Positions 9,130 through 17,691 of a stretch of 52,867 nucleotides of DNA are shown here, in pieces. How positions within the stretch are numbered: position 1 is the first letter of the stretch; every line of letters starts with the position of its first letter. This stretch comes from JANRLT01 sp041736895 (GTDB taxonomy: Bacteria > Planctomycetota > Planctomycetia > Pirellulales > JALHPA01): the NCBI GenBank assembly GCA_041736895.1, contig JBGSSS010000046.1, positions 1 through 52,867 of the forward strand, given 5' to 3'. The notes below the pieces were generated by a model. The model saw only the letters and a list, made by a program, of their open reading frames with translations. It did no database searches and was not told the origin of the DNA. The position numbers and the translations under genes were made by a program.

Positions 9130-9155
9130 TCGCTCGAAGCATGGCTTCGAGCTAC
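9130..9155 (-). repeat. GTAG hairpin (family B) overlapping a stop codon
   Basis: Read on the minus strand: GTA, then arms GCTCGAAGC and GCTTCGAGC around a CAT loop, then GA. The TAG of its GTAG start is the stop codon of the DUF1570 gene (9152-9154). An identical copy is at 27599-27624. Confidence 0.9.
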
Positions 9156-10240
9156 TTCACTTCACTCATAAACCGCTGAAACCGCGCGTCGAACATCCGC
9201 AGGTCACTGCCGAAGACTTCCATGAAATCTTTGAGCCGATCCTGCTGCGAATACTCCGTGAACGGCGGGCGATCGGCCGTTAGGGCCAGATACTTGGCAT
9301 ACTCGCGCGGCTGCGTTTCGACAAGGTAATACGTCAACGCCCAAGCTTCAGCGTAAGCCGCGATCGCGCTGGTGTCGAACGGGCGATTGCTCGACAGAAG
9401 CTGCGCGAGGCGGTCGGGCGAGCGATTTTTTTGATTCGCGTGATAGTCAGCCAGACGCTGACGATTGATTCGGTCTTCGGCGCGCGGATGATTCCGCGCG
9501 TCCCAGATGCCCGGCGCTTCGAAGAGCGTGCCGAGGCCTTCGGCAACCCACCGCGGCGGCGGCGACCAGCGTTGATGGATGCCAGTGTTGAACGCGACCT
9601 GATGCAGGGCCTCGTGAACGATCGTGGCGAGGTTCTGTGCCGAGCCTCCTTTACCTGCATCAAAGTCATACAACGCGACGCGATTGCTCGCGAGAAAATA
9701 ACAGCCGAGCATTTGCTCGTTGGCCGGGACGCCTTGCGTCGCAGCGTATTGCATAAAGTCCTGCTGGCGTTCAAACACGACGGCCACCATCGGAAACTCG
9801 GGCGTCGCCAGTTCGAACCCTCGGACTTGAAAGTAGCTGACGAACGAGCGGTAAAGTTCCTCGAACCGCTCGGCCCAATGTTTCTTCCCCACTGGATGCG
9901 CGACCAGGAACATTCCCGTCGCGGTGACGGTGTAGCGCGAGCCGAGTTCCGTCTCAAGGCGGCTCTTCAGCACCGTCGCGGGCAACGGGCTGAAATTGGG
10001 CGAGACCTGGCGAAAGTCAGCGACCTTGTTCGGTTGAAAGTCGTGCATCGCCCCGTCGCGGCCGAGCAGGAAAACCTGCTCGCGCGTCCAAGCTAACGGC
10101 ATTCCCTCGACTCGATTGCCGTTGAGAAGGACTTCGAATGTTGCTCGAAGCGGCTGGTTGCTCTGGGCTCGCGCGAACGAGAACACGAACAGCCAAAGAA
10201 CGATGACCATTGTCGTGCGCGTGAGGAAGTTCCAAGGCAT
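9152..10240 (-). CDS. Secreted DUF1570 metallopeptidase-like protein
   Basis: 362 residues from the ATG at 10240, which places a signal peptide at the N-terminus (TTMVIVLWLFVFSFARAQ); an ATG 30 nt downstream would also work. The frame runs 180 nt further upstream, but that stretch is repeat sequence. A zinc-peptidase motif HEALH lies at 209-213 and a likely third ligand in WVAEG (Glu234), the gluzincin arrangement of the planctomycete DUF1570 family. The N-terminal part resembles a beta domain (FEVLLNGNRVEGMPLAW). Substrate unknown; probably exported. The stop TAG is part of a GTAG hairpin repeat. Confidence 0.85.
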   Translation of the reverse strand: MPWNFLTRTTMVIVLWLFVFSFARAQSNQPLRATFEVLLNGNRVEGMPLAWTREQVFLLGRDGAMHDFQPNKVADFRQVSPNFSPLPATVLKSRLETELGSRYTVTATGMFLVAHPVGKKHWAERFEELYRSFVSYFQVRGFELATPEFPMVAVVFERQQDFMQYAATQGVPANEQMLGCYFLASNRVALYDFDAGKGGSAQNLATIVHEALHQVAFNTGIHQRWSPPPRWVAEGLGTLFEAPGIWDARNHPRAEDRINRQRLADYHANQKNRSPDRLAQLLSSNRPFDTSAIAAYAEAWALTYYLVETQPREYAKYLALTADRPPFTEYSQQDRLKDFMEVFGSDLRMFDARFQRFMSEVK

Positions 10241-10302
10241 GGATTTGCAACCAACGAGAATGAATGAGCGACAAAAGTACGTCGGGCGACTCGCCGTGGC
10301 AC

Positions 10303-10337
10303 GGGCTTCCAGCCCATGAAGCTTGGGCTGGAAGCCC
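10303..10337. repeat. Inverted pair of short palindromes (REPIN-like)
   Basis: GGGCTTCCAGCCC (10303-10315) and its reverse complement GGGCTGGAAGCCC (10325-10337) are separated by 9 nt. Each arm is itself a near-palindrome and resembles the family F hairpins at 47819 and 48176. It lies between the divergent DUF1570 and ABC transporter genes. Confidence 0.75.
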
Positions 10338-10501
10338 AAGATACGACTATTCAAACTTAGGTCATCCGGCGTGAGCGATGCATGAGGGCGCGCCGACATA
10401 ATCGGAATAACTAGCAGCACACTGATGTCGGGGTTAATTCGGGAAACGTATTTCGGTACAATATCAGCACTTTCTCTTCATACCCTCCTGGCCAGCCGCG
10501 C

Positions 10502-11389
10502 ATGATCCCCTTGGTCGAAACAACCGAGCTGACCAAGATCTATGACTCGGTCACCGCGCTCCAGCGTTGCTCGCTCGCCATCGCGCCGGGTCAAATCGTC
10601 GGGCTCCTCGGCCCCAATGGGTCGGGCAAGACGACGCTCATTCGACTGCTGCTCGGTTACTTGAAACCAACGATCGGCTCCGCACGGGTTGGGCCCTACG
10701 ATTGCGAACGGGCGAGTGTCGCCGTGCGGCAATTGACGGCATACCTGCCCGCGGAGACGAGGCTTTCGCGACGTTTGAGCGGGCGCGAGGTGCTGCAATT
10801 CTTTGCCCAACTTCGGCCTGGGACGAAGCTCGCGCGCTCGCTGCGGATCGCCGAACGCTTGGGCTTGGACCTGCGTCGAACGGTGTCGCTGATGTCGACC
10901 GGCATGCGGCAAAAGACGGCGCTCGCGGCGGTGCTGGGCTACGACACGCCGCTCGTGATTTTGGATGAGCCGACGGCGAGCCTTGACCCGACAGCGCGGA
11001 GCGAGGTGCTGAAGTTGGTACGCGAAGCGCGCGACGAAGGCCGTACCGTTCTGTTTTCTTCCCATGTCCTCAGTGAAGTCGAAGAGATCTGCGACCGCGT
11101 CGCCGTGTTGCGGTTCGGCGAATTGGTACATGAGCAATCGGTGCACGAGCTGCGGCAGCAGCATCGCTTGCGGCTGCGCCTTCGTGGGTCGTTGCCGACG
11201 CCGCCGGCGCAATACGAACTCACGGTGACGCAGCCCGAACCGGGCGTGGTGCAACTCGATACGCCAGCGGAGTTGGCCCCGCTGTTGGGTTGGCTGGCGA
11301 CGCTGCCGCTCGAAGATATCCGCATCGAACCGCTGCGGCTGCAAGCGGTCTACGAACGATTTCACCCGGGGGCAAGTGCGGTTGAATGA
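10502..11389 (+). CDS. ABC transporter ATP-binding protein (ABC-2 exporter type)
   Basis: 295 residues. Walker A GPNGSGKTT (37-45), a signature region MSTGMRQ (131-137) and Walker B VILDEPT (152-158) with the switch His in SSH (188). The signature has ST in place of the usual SG-like start before GMRQ, as in other ABC-2 exporters. The C-terminal 80 residues form an extra domain (LRLRLRGSLPTPPAQYELTV) as in multidrug or gliding-type exporters. The permease follows about 210 nt downstream. The pair probably exports a hydrophobic compound or lipid; the substrate is unknown. Confidence 0.92.
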   Translation: MIPLVETTELTKIYDSVTALQRCSLAIAPGQIVGLLGPNGSGKTTLIRLLLGYLKPTIGSARVGPYDCERASVAVRQLTAYLPAETRLSRRLSGREVLQFFAQLRPGTKLARSLRIAERLGLDLRRTVSLMSTGMRQKTALAAVLGYDTPLVILDEPTASLDPTARSEVLKLVREARDEGRTVLFSSHVLSEVEEICDRVAVLRFGELVHEQSVHELRQQHRLRLRLRGSLPTPPAQYELTVTQPEPGVVQLDTPAELAPLLGWLATLPLEDIRIEPLRLQAVYERFHPGASAVE

Positions 11390-11546
11390 TCTGGGAGGGT
11401 GAAGCTCCTGCCGAGCCGATTCGACAAATTGAACAGGAGTTCGCAGAGGGAGCAGAGAAGACAAAATGCAAATGCAATTTTGAACAGAAGGCAGCAAAGG
11501 AAGCAAATTAAAGGCAACACGTGCTTGATCCGAGCCAACCGCCGTT

Positions 11547-11576
11547 CACGTTACCAAGCAGGGGCTTGGTAACGAG
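11547..11576. repeat. Family G palindrome, copy 1
   Basis: Arms CGTTACCAAGC and GCTTGGTAACG form an 11-bp stem, here with an AGGG loop; the other copies have TGGG. Flanks CA and AG are also kept. It lies in the gap between the ATPase and permease genes. Other copies: 24086, 27650, 29206, 51284. Confidence 0.9.
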
Positions 11577-11597
11577 TTTCAATGTCCCGTCCAATCA

Positions 11598-12557
11598 GTG
11601 TCCCATTCTGAAACACCTTTGACCAAACCCACCCCCACCGCCGCGAATCCTTACCAAGCCCCGCCGATCGTCGAAACGGCGCGGGATCGAGAATTGGCCG
11701 TTGAGTTGCGGCATGCGCACTCGCCGTTGGTCCAGCCGGTGCTCTGGCGGTTGGCGTGGCGCGAGCAGCGCGTCTTGCTCCTTGCACTCTGCACGCTGCT
11801 GGCCGTGTTTGGCGTGGTCTATGTCTGGCTCGTCAGCCGAGTGAAGCTCGATGCGCTGAGCACTTTTCTCTTGAACACGTTCAAAGAATTTGAACCCCTC
11901 TCGGGCGTTCCCTTCAAAGACGTCGCGACGATGACTGGCCGCATCGCGCTTGGTTATGTCGATCCGGTCGTGCTGCTGACGATGACGACCTGGGCGATTA
12001 GCCGCGGCTCGGATTTGGTTTCGGGCGAGCTTGATCGCGGAACGCTGGAACTGACGCTCGCCCAGCCGATTCGCCGAATGTCGTTTTTCCTGGCCAAGTC
12101 GGCGCTCGCGCTCGTGGGCGTCGTCGTGTTGGCCCTCGCGTTTTGGGGCGGGACGACTCTCGGGATCATGATCGTCCATACGCCGAACGACAACGTTAGC
12201 GGCTGGGAGTTTTGGCCCGGGGTCATCAATATCACCTGTCTTGGGTTCATGATCCTCGGCGTGTCGAGCGCCATGTCATCGTGGGACCGGTACCGCTGGC
12301 GGACGGTTGGGATCATGGGGGGCTGCTACGCGACCTGGCTGCTGTTCAAGATCCTCTTCAAGATGGGGGGCGAGCCATGGCACTGGATCGGCTGGCTCAC
12401 GCCGTTCCGCTGGTTCGAGCCGCAACTCCTGATCCGCGAGGCGAGCGTCTGGAGCTTGCAACTCGGATACAACGCGATGCTGCTCCTGATCGGGCTGACC
12501 GGCTATACTCTCGCGGCCATCGTGTTTACGAAGCGCGATTTGCCGGCACCGCTCTAA
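11598..12557 (+). CDS. ABC-2 type permease
   Basis: 319 residues with a GTG start (MSHSETPLTKPTPTAANPYQAPP). After a Pro-rich cytoplasmic N-terminus, hydrophobic spans appear at about 54-75, 115-135, 160-190, 200-225, 235-260 and 280-312. ISRGSDLVSGELDRGTLELT followed by LAQPIRRMSFFLAKS is the cytoplasmic loop typical of ABC-2 permeases. It works with the ATPase encoded just upstream. The stop TAA is followed at once by a tandem 7-bp repeat. Confidence 0.88.
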   Translation: MSHSETPLTKPTPTAANPYQAPPIVETARDRELAVELRHAHSPLVQPVLWRLAWREQRVLLLALCTLLAVFGVVYVWLVSRVKLDALSTFLLNTFKEFEPLSGVPFKDVATMTGRIALGYVDPVVLLTMTTWAISRGSDLVSGELDRGTLELTLAQPIRRMSFFLAKSALALVGVVVLALAFWGGTTLGIMIVHTPNDNVSGWEFWPGVINITCLGFMILGVSSAMSSWDRYRWRTVGIMGGCYATWLLFKILFKMGGEPWHWIGWLTPFRWFEPQLLIREASVWSLQLGYNAMLLLIGLTGYTLAAIVFTKRDLPAPL

Positions 12558-12558
12558 G

Positions 12559-12588
12559 CAATTGACAATGGACAATGGACAATTGACA
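12559..12588 (+). repeat. Tandem 7-bp repeat (CAATKGA family), right after a stop codon
   Basis: Four heptamers, CAATTGA, CAATGGA, CAATGGA, CAATTGA, plus CA. It begins one base after the TAA of the permease gene. An inverted array follows at 12629-12662, so the two could pair. Confidence 0.88.
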
Positions 12589-12628
12589 TCTGCAAAAGCT
12601 GCTCCGTAGGGCCGCAAATCGGGCTTTT

Positions 12629-12662
12629 TCATTGTCAATTGTCAATTATCAATTGTCCATTC
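12629..12662 (-). repeat. Tandem 7-bp repeat, inverted copy
   Basis: Read on the plus strand it is a run of TCAATTG / TCAATTA / TCCATTC type heptamers, the reverse complement of the CAATKGA family at 12559. About 40 nt separate the two arrays. Confidence 0.85.
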
Positions 12663-12770
12663 TTTACGCTCCATTGACCGGGCACTCGGACTCCAATTAA
12701 GATAGCGGCTTACGTTCCGGGCCAAGATACCCGGTTGGTTCGGTTTTCTGTCTTCGGAGTTCCTGCGGCT

Positions 12771-13127
12771 ATGCCAGCTCAGCGGCACATTACGGTCAGT
12801 GCGGTCGGCGACATCACGGTCGTCCGCTTCGTGCATCACAAGATCATCGACGATCTTATCATCCAGGAACTCGGCCAAGAGCTGTTCGCGCTGGTCGAAG
12901 TCGACAAGCGGGCCAAACTCGTGCTGAACTTTTACAACGTCGAGTTTCTCAGCTCGGCGGCGTTGGGCAAGCTGATCACGCTCGACAAGAAGATGAAACC
13001 GCTCGGCGGCAAGATTCGGTTGAGCAATATCCGTCCGGAAATCTTCGAAGTCTTTCGGATCACCAAGCTCAATAAGCTGTTCGATATCAAGGACGATGAA
13101 GCCGATGCGATCAAAGCGTTTGGCTAA
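12771..13127 (+). CDS. STAS-domain anti-sigma factor antagonist (SpoIIAA/RsbV-like)
   Basis: 118 residues from the ATG at 12771; 12 codons upstream in frame lack a better signal. The STAS fold is clear: RHITVSAVGDITVVRF, then KLVLNFYNVEFLSSAALGKLITL, where the Ser-Ser pair (about 61-62) is the site phosphorylated by the partner kinase in RsbV-like proteins. The kinase partner is encoded by the next gene, about 240 nt downstream. Together they form a partner-switching module that would release a sigma factor or effector under stress; the target is not identifiable here. Confidence 0.92.
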   Translation: MPAQRHITVSAVGDITVVRFVHHKIIDDLIIQELGQELFALVEVDKRAKLVLNFYNVEFLSSAALGKLITLDKKMKPLGGKIRLSNIRPEIFEVFRITKLNKLFDIKDDEADAIKAFG

Positions 13128-13364
13128 GACGTAGTAAGTCATGAACGGTGCCGTGCCGGCTTTCGGGGAGGGAAGCGGGCCGGCGGTCTCGGAGCTCGGC
13201 TGTCTCTACCGGCAAGCTGTCGCATCCCGAACAGTTGTCTCCGGCCGATCCGCCGCCAAGGAATTCGGCCTATTCCGTATGGATTGGCCGGTACCCTATT
13301 CCCGCGCTAGCCCGCTCCCTATGATTCCAATGTCGTCCGCCTTCAATCGTTGAAAGTTGACATC

Positions 13365-13814
13365 ATGCCGCATGTGCCGGGAAGCTGGTCCACCAAAATC
13401 ACGCTCAAAAGCGAGCGCGGAGCGGGCCAGGATTTTCTGCAAGAATTGCTCGACCAGCTTCACGCCGGCGAATGGCCCGACGCCGAAATCTTTGGCATCC
13501 ATCTGGCCATCGAAGAAGCGGTCGTCAATGCCATCCGCCATGGCAATCAGTTCGATCCCGACAAGACTGTCCAAATCCGTTGCCGGATCTCGCCGCAGCA
13601 TCTCTGGGTCTCCATCGAAGACCAAGGTCCGGGCTTCGACCCCTGCGCCGTGCCAGATTGTACCTGCGACGAGCGGCTCGATGTTCCCAGCGGCCGCGGC
13701 GTCATGCTGATGCGCTGTTTTATGAACCACGTCGAGTACAACACCTGCGGCAATCGAGTCATCATGGAAAAGCACCGCGGCCAACCGGTTCCCGCCGCGA
13801 TGGATGATGAGTAA
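13365..13814 (+). CDS. Serine kinase/anti-sigma factor (RsbW-like)
   Basis: 149 residues from the ATG at 13365; a TTG five codons earlier is an alternative start. GHKL ATPase boxes are present: N box EEAVVNAIRHGN (about 49-60), G1 EDQGPGFDP (about 86-94) and G2 SGRGVMLM (about 112-119). This kinase would phosphorylate the STAS protein encoded just upstream and bind its sigma factor or another client. A Cys-rich insert (CAVPDCTCDE) between G1 and G2 is not typical and might bind metal. The stop TAA is the first triplet of a 7-bp repeat array. Confidence 0.92.
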   Translation: MPHVPGSWSTKITLKSERGAGQDFLQELLDQLHAGEWPDAEIFGIHLAIEEAVVNAIRHGNQFDPDKTVQIRCRISPQHLWVSIEDQGPGFDPCAVPDCTCDERLDVPSGRGVMLMRCFMNHVEYNTCGNRVIMEKHRGQPVPAAMDDE

Positions 13815-13846
13815 TGGATAATTGACAATTGATAATGGACAATGGA
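13812..13846 (+). repeat. Tandem 7-bp repeat starting with a stop codon
   Basis: Five exact heptamers: TAATGGA, TAATTGA, CAATTGA, TAATGGA, CAATGGA. The first three bases are the TAA stop of the RsbW-like gene. Confidence 0.9.
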
Positions 13847-14154
13847 ACTGAAAGACTGAGTAACAATCGGGCGGGTACTCAAAAGAAATGGCATTCTGTC
13901 GTTCGTAACTGGCTGAAGCTGGGAAAACTGCCCCTTCGCGAAACCAAGCCCGAAGATGGGATTTCCATCCTTTGGGGACGCAATTCTTGCGGCGAGATTA
14001 TCGCCGCGGGAGACTTTCTTTTCGCCAAGCAGCGCTGAAATTCGAAGGTCCGGCGCGCGGCAAAAATGGCAAGTTAAATTATCTAGACTTCCGACTATAA
14101 TGAAGCTGTTTGAATCATCGCCATCTTTTGCTTGCTGTTCTTCGTTGGATTGTC
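13847..14154. other. Gap without a recognised gene
   Basis: About 300 bases between the RsbW-like gene and the GYF-domain gene. A plus-strand frame of about 69 codons starts inside the 7-bp repeat and is probably spurious. No terminator or clear promoter was seen. Confidence 0.4.
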
Positions 14155-15150
14155 ATGGGTATTCGTTTTCGCTGCCAAGCCTGTACGAACAAGGTCAACG
14201 TCAAGGATTTCTTGGCGGGGAAGCGCGGGATTTGTCCGAAGTGCGGCGCGAAGTTCACCATTCCCGAACAGAGTGACCCCGAGTTTCAAGCCGTTCCCGA
14301 AGAACCGGAACAAGAACCGGCTCCTGCAGCCGCGAATTCCACGATCGCTGTAGCCGCTCCGAGTTCACCCGTCGGCGGCATGCCGGTTGCCTCGCCAATT
14401 GCCGCCGCGACCGCGGCGGGGCATTCGCCGCAGTTTAATTCAACACAGTCTAGCACGGCACCAGTTTATGCCGCGACGCAATATACGGCCCCGCAGATGC
14501 CCGCAACGCAGCCCACGGCTTATGCGCCCGCGATGCCAGCTCCCGCGTTTGCCGCCGCGCCGCCAACGGCGCGTGATCCTTTCTCCGATGCCCCCGCCGC
14601 GAAGTGGTACGTCCGCCATGCGTCGGGCCAGCAGTATGGACCCGCGCCCGCGCCAACGATGCAGAAGTGGCTATCCGAAGGTCGTGTGCCAGGCGATGGG
14701 ATGGTCTGGCGCGAAGGTTGGTCCGATTGGCAAGTGGCTAGCATGGTCTTTCCGCAACTAGCCGGGCCGCCGGTGCCTGTGGCTCGCGGACCGGTCGCGG
14801 CACCCTACGCGCCGCAACCCGGGATGTTTCCTGGCCCTGCGGCAGCAGCCCCCGCGAATGATCCTTTTGCTTTCGGCGCGTCCCCAGCAGCCGCTCCCAG
14901 CAGTCCGGCAAGCCAATTCATTCACCAGCGCCGCGACAATAGCAAGATGATGCTCATCATCTCCATTATTCTCTTCGTCGCGATCGCCGTGGTTGGCGGC
15001 GTCCTCTGGTATGTGTTGACCAAGCCGAAAGAGACCGACGAAGAAGTGGCGAGACGTGAAATAAAGAATTACACAAATTCACTCCTGGTTACACTCTCCG
15101 TTAATTCTTCGATAGAATTCTCTTCAGGGACAAATGCTCCCAGGGGATAA
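14155..15150 (+). CDS. Zinc-ribbon/GYF-domain membrane protein, possibly truncated
   Basis: 331 residues from the ATG at 14155, which gives MGIRFRCQACTNKVNVKDFL. A zinc ribbon (CQAC ... CPKCG, about 7-30) is followed by a long Ala/Pro/Thr linker, then a GYF_2-type domain (KWYVRHASGQQYGPAPAPTM and MVWREGWSDWQVASMVF, about 144-195), another Pro/Ala linker and one membrane span (LIISIILFVAIAVVGGVLWYV, about 263-284). The last 35 residues differ in composition, and the TAA stop sits in the loop of a family I palindrome, so the original C-terminus may have been replaced. Function unknown. Confidence 0.78.
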   Translation: MGIRFRCQACTNKVNVKDFLAGKRGICPKCGAKFTIPEQSDPEFQAVPEEPEQEPAPAAANSTIAVAAPSSPVGGMPVASPIAAATAAGHSPQFNSTQSSTAPVYAATQYTAPQMPATQPTAYAPAMPAPAFAAAPPTARDPFSDAPAAKWYVRHASGQQYGPAPAPTMQKWLSEGRVPGDGMVWREGWSDWQVASMVFPQLAGPPVPVARGPVAAPYAPQPGMFPGPAAAAPANDPFAFGASPAAAPSSPASQFIHQRRDNSKMMLIISIILFVAIAVVGGVLWYVLTKPKETDEEVARREIKNYTNSLLVTLSVNSSIEFSSGTNAPRG

Positions 15151-15164
15151 ACCCCTGGGCTTTG
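15138..15164. repeat. Family I palindrome with a stop codon in its loop
   Basis: Arms CCCAGGGG and CCCCTGGG enclose ATAAA; the TAA (15148-15150) is the stop of the GYF gene. It ends with CTTTG like the copies at 45059 and 51341. Confidence 0.9.
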
Positions 15165-15177
15165 AGCATTTCTCTCC

Positions 15178-15201
15178 TTGTCCATTATCAATTATCCATT
15201 G
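15178..15201 (-). repeat. Tandem 7-bp repeat before pepT
   Basis: TCCATTA, TCAATTA, TCCATTG, the reverse complement of the CAATKGA family. It ends 5 nt before the pepT start codon, where a ribosome-binding site would normally lie. Confidence 0.85.
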
Positions 15202-15206
15202 CTGTC

Positions 15207-16460
15207 ATGCTCACTCATCCGATTAACGCCGAGCGGTTGCTCGAACGTTTTCTGCGTTACGTCAAGATCGACACTACAGCCGGCGAAGTCGGCGCGACGT
15301 ATCCATCGTCGCCGGGGCAGTTGATCCTCGGCAAGTTGCTCTGCGACGAGTTGCGTGCGCTGGGTCTCGAAGCCGAGCAAGACAAATTCGGCATCGTGAT
15401 CGCGACTGTGTCCGCAACAATCAAAGAGCAAGCACCTGTCGTCGCGTTCAATAGCCACGTCGATACGTCGCCCGAGACGACGGGCAAGAACGTCCAGCCG
15501 CAAGTGATCCGCAACTACGCCGGCGGCGACATCAAGCTGCCTGCCGCGCCGAATAAAATCATTCGCGTCAGCGAAAACCCCGAACTCAATAACATGCTCG
15601 GGCAGACGCTCGTCACCACCGACGGAACTACGCTGCTTGGGTCGGATGACAAGTCGGGCATCGCGGTGATCATGGAACTTGCGGCGGTGCTCGTCGAGCA
15701 TCCTGAGATTCCGCACGGCGAGGTGCGAATCTGCTTTACTTGTGATGAAGAAGTCGGGCATGGCGTCGATCATGTCGATCTGCAAAAACTCGCGGCCGAT
15801 GTCTGTTACACGCTCGACGGCGGCGGGTACGATGAGATCGACGCTGAAACGTTCTCCGCCGACATGGCGACCATCACGATCGAAGGCGTGAACATCCACC
15901 CCTCGATCGCCAAGGGCCGCATGGTCAACGCGATCCGCGCGGCGGCTTGGTTCCTCGAACAACTCCCGCGTGCGACACTCGCTCCGGAAACCACTGACGG
16001 CCGCGATGGTTTCTTGCATCCGTATTCGATCGAAGGCCTCGTCGCCGAGGTCAAACTCATCCTGATCCTCCGTGACTTCGAAACCGCGGCGCTTGCCGAT
16101 CACGCCGCACGGCTCGAAGCAGCAGCCCGGGCGACGGAAAAGGAATTCCCCGGCGCAAGCGTGAAGGTCGTTATCGAAAAACAGTACCGCAACATGCGCG
16201 ATGGACTCGTTAAGGAACCGCGGGCGTTGGCTCTGGCTGAACAAGCGTTGACCAATCTTGGCCGCAAGCCGAAGCTTAGCATCGTCCGCGGCGGGACGGA
16301 CGGTTCGCGGTTTACGGAACTCGGCCTGCCGACGCCGAACCTTAGCACGGGCGAGCACAACCCTCACTCGCCGCTCGAGTGGACGAACCTCGAAGAAATG
16401 GCTCTCGCCGCCGATGGGCTAGTAGAACTTGTCAAACTCTGGGGAGCTGAACGCAAGTAA
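15207..16460 (+). CDS. pepT: Peptidase T (tripeptide aminopeptidase, M20B)
   Basis: 417 residues, the normal PepT length of about 410. Cleaves the N-terminal residue from tripeptides in the cytoplasm using two metal ions. Metal ligands and catalytic residues are visible in FNSHVDTSPE (His84, Asp86), LLGSDDKSG (Asp147), CDEEVG (Glu181/Glu182), and the late EHNPHSPLEW. RGGTDGSRFTELGLPTPNL is the dimerisation/substrate region. The ATG at 15207 is chosen because the 15 codons upstream in frame are 7-bp repeat sequence. It stands alone, converging on the DUF1501 gene. Confidence 0.95.
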   Translation: MLTHPINAERLLERFLRYVKIDTTAGEVGATYPSSPGQLILGKLLCDELRALGLEAEQDKFGIVIATVSATIKEQAPVVAFNSHVDTSPETTGKNVQPQVIRNYAGGDIKLPAAPNKIIRVSENPELNNMLGQTLVTTDGTTLLGSDDKSGIAVIMELAAVLVEHPEIPHGEVRICFTCDEEVGHGVDHVDLQKLAADVCYTLDGGGYDEIDAETFSADMATITIEGVNIHPSIAKGRMVNAIRAAAWFLEQLPRATLAPETTDGRDGFLHPYSIEGLVAEVKLILILRDFETAALADHAARLEAAARATEKEFPGASVKVVIEKQYRNMRDGLVKEPRALALAEQALTNLGRKPKLSIVRGGTDGSRFTELGLPTPNLSTGEHNPHSPLEWTNLEEMALAADGLVELVKLWGAERK

Positions 16461-16481
16461 GCCGTGCAGTGATTTTCTGTT

Positions 16482-17666
16482 TTACAAGTCGGATTTTGCT
16501 AGTTCCAAAAACTTCGGCGTAAAGCCGGGGAACACCTGGTCAAGGTGTTTGCTTCCCATGCGGCGTTGTAACAACTCGGCCAGGATATGCCGCACGTCGG
16601 TTGTAACGCGGAGACTGCCGTGAGTGCTCAGTTGGTCGGGCAAAGTGCCCGGCCATTCTCCATAGATGCCGCCCCGAATGCCGCCGCCGATCGCCCAGAG
16701 CGTCGTTGCGCGGCCGTGGTCGGTGCCGTGGTTGATGTTGACCTGGATGCGGCGGCCAAATTCGGAATAGATCAGCAGCGTGACGCGTTTCCAATGATCG
16801 CCCAAGTCGTCGTAGAATGCCCGCACGCCCGCGGCGAGCGACTTCATCAAGGCCAGGATCTGCGGCGCTTGATTGATGTGCGTGTCCCAGCCTTGCATGT
16901 CAATTGTGGCAACTTCGAGGCCGAGGTTCGCTTTGATCAGCGTCGCAACCTGCTTCAGATTTTGTCCCAGCGCATCCGCCGGAAAGACTGACTGGTCGTT
17001 GGCGGTTCGGCCGTTTAGTTCCTTAAGTTGGGCGAGCAAGCGAAAGATATTGCGGCTGGCCCGGGCGACATGCGGATCGCTGCGGCGATACGCACGCTCG
17101 AGCAGCGGCAAAAATTTCGGCGACCACTCGGCCGGAACATCGAGCCGGTACTCACTGATCGAGGGCAAAGCCAGTGCTTGCGTTCCGCTCAACGCTTCCG
17201 GCACCAAACGATCAATGGCCGCCACGCGCAGCGGCGAAGGCTGGTCCAGCGGTTCGGTTGTCAGAAAACGCCCCAGCCAGCCCGAGGACAACGCCGTGGG
17301 ATCCGCACCGCCGCGTTCGAGGGTTTTCATCGCGTCGAAATGCGACATCGTGTCAAAAGCGATGCCCGATGCGGGAACTATTGCCATCCGGCCGTCGCGA
17401 TAGATGTCCTCCAACGGGCGAAGATTCGCATGCAGCCCAAAGCCCTCGCCAAGTTCCACGGTTTCGGAACCGCGGCCCGGATCGGGCACCGCGAGTTCGC
17501 CGCGCGCCGTGGCCAGCGTCTTGTCGCCGAGTCTTGGCAGCGCCGTCAGTCCATCGATCCCGCCGCGCAAGAAAATCGTGACCAGCACATCGTGCGCAGG
17601 TTCGCCGGCGTGTTGAAAGATCAACCGTTGCGGCGATGTTCGGCGTTGTTGTGAAAAGGAACTCAT
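16482..17666 (-). CDS. DUF1501 protein (sulfatase/alkaline-phosphatase-like fold)
   Basis: 394 residues, full family length. Motifs include LRGGIDGL near the N-terminus, MSHFDAMKTLERG, GWLGRFLT, MQGWDTHINQ and YSEFGRRIQVN-(I)NHGTDHGRA, all standard for DUF1501. Most members carry a Tat signal; this one starts MSSFSQQRRTSPQRLIFQH and lacks one, so it may rely on the DUF1800 partner for export or stay inside. It follows the DUF1800 gene by 25 nt on the same strand, the usual operon order. The function of the pair is unknown. Confidence 0.93.
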   Translation of the reverse strand: MSSFSQQRRTSPQRLIFQHAGEPAHDVLVTIFLRGGIDGLTALPRLGDKTLATARGELAVPDPGRGSETVELGEGFGLHANLRPLEDIYRDGRMAIVPASGIAFDTMSHFDAMKTLERGGADPTALSSGWLGRFLTTEPLDQPSPLRVAAIDRLVPEALSGTQALALPSISEYRLDVPAEWSPKFLPLLERAYRRSDPHVARASRNIFRLLAQLKELNGRTANDQSVFPADALGQNLKQVATLIKANLGLEVATIDMQGWDTHINQAPQILALMKSLAAGVRAFYDDLGDHWKRVTLLIYSEFGRRIQVNINHGTDHGRATTLWAIGGGIRGGIYGEWPGTLPDQLSTHGSLRVTTDVRHILAELLQRRMGSKHLDQVFPGFTPKFLELAKSDL

Positions 17667-17691
17667 CAGCTCTTAGGTAAATCGCGGCGTA

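Noticed and set aside
13141..13353. Plus-strand frame of 70 codons between the STAS and RsbW genes
   Set aside because: No similarity or signal; probably leader sequence.
12559..13846. CRISPR-like array from the repeated CAATKGA units
   Set aside because: The units are 7 bp and contiguous, with no spacers or cas genes.
13829..14038. Plus-strand frame of 69 codons
   Set aside because: Its start lies in the 7-bp repeat and the sequence has no protein-like pattern.
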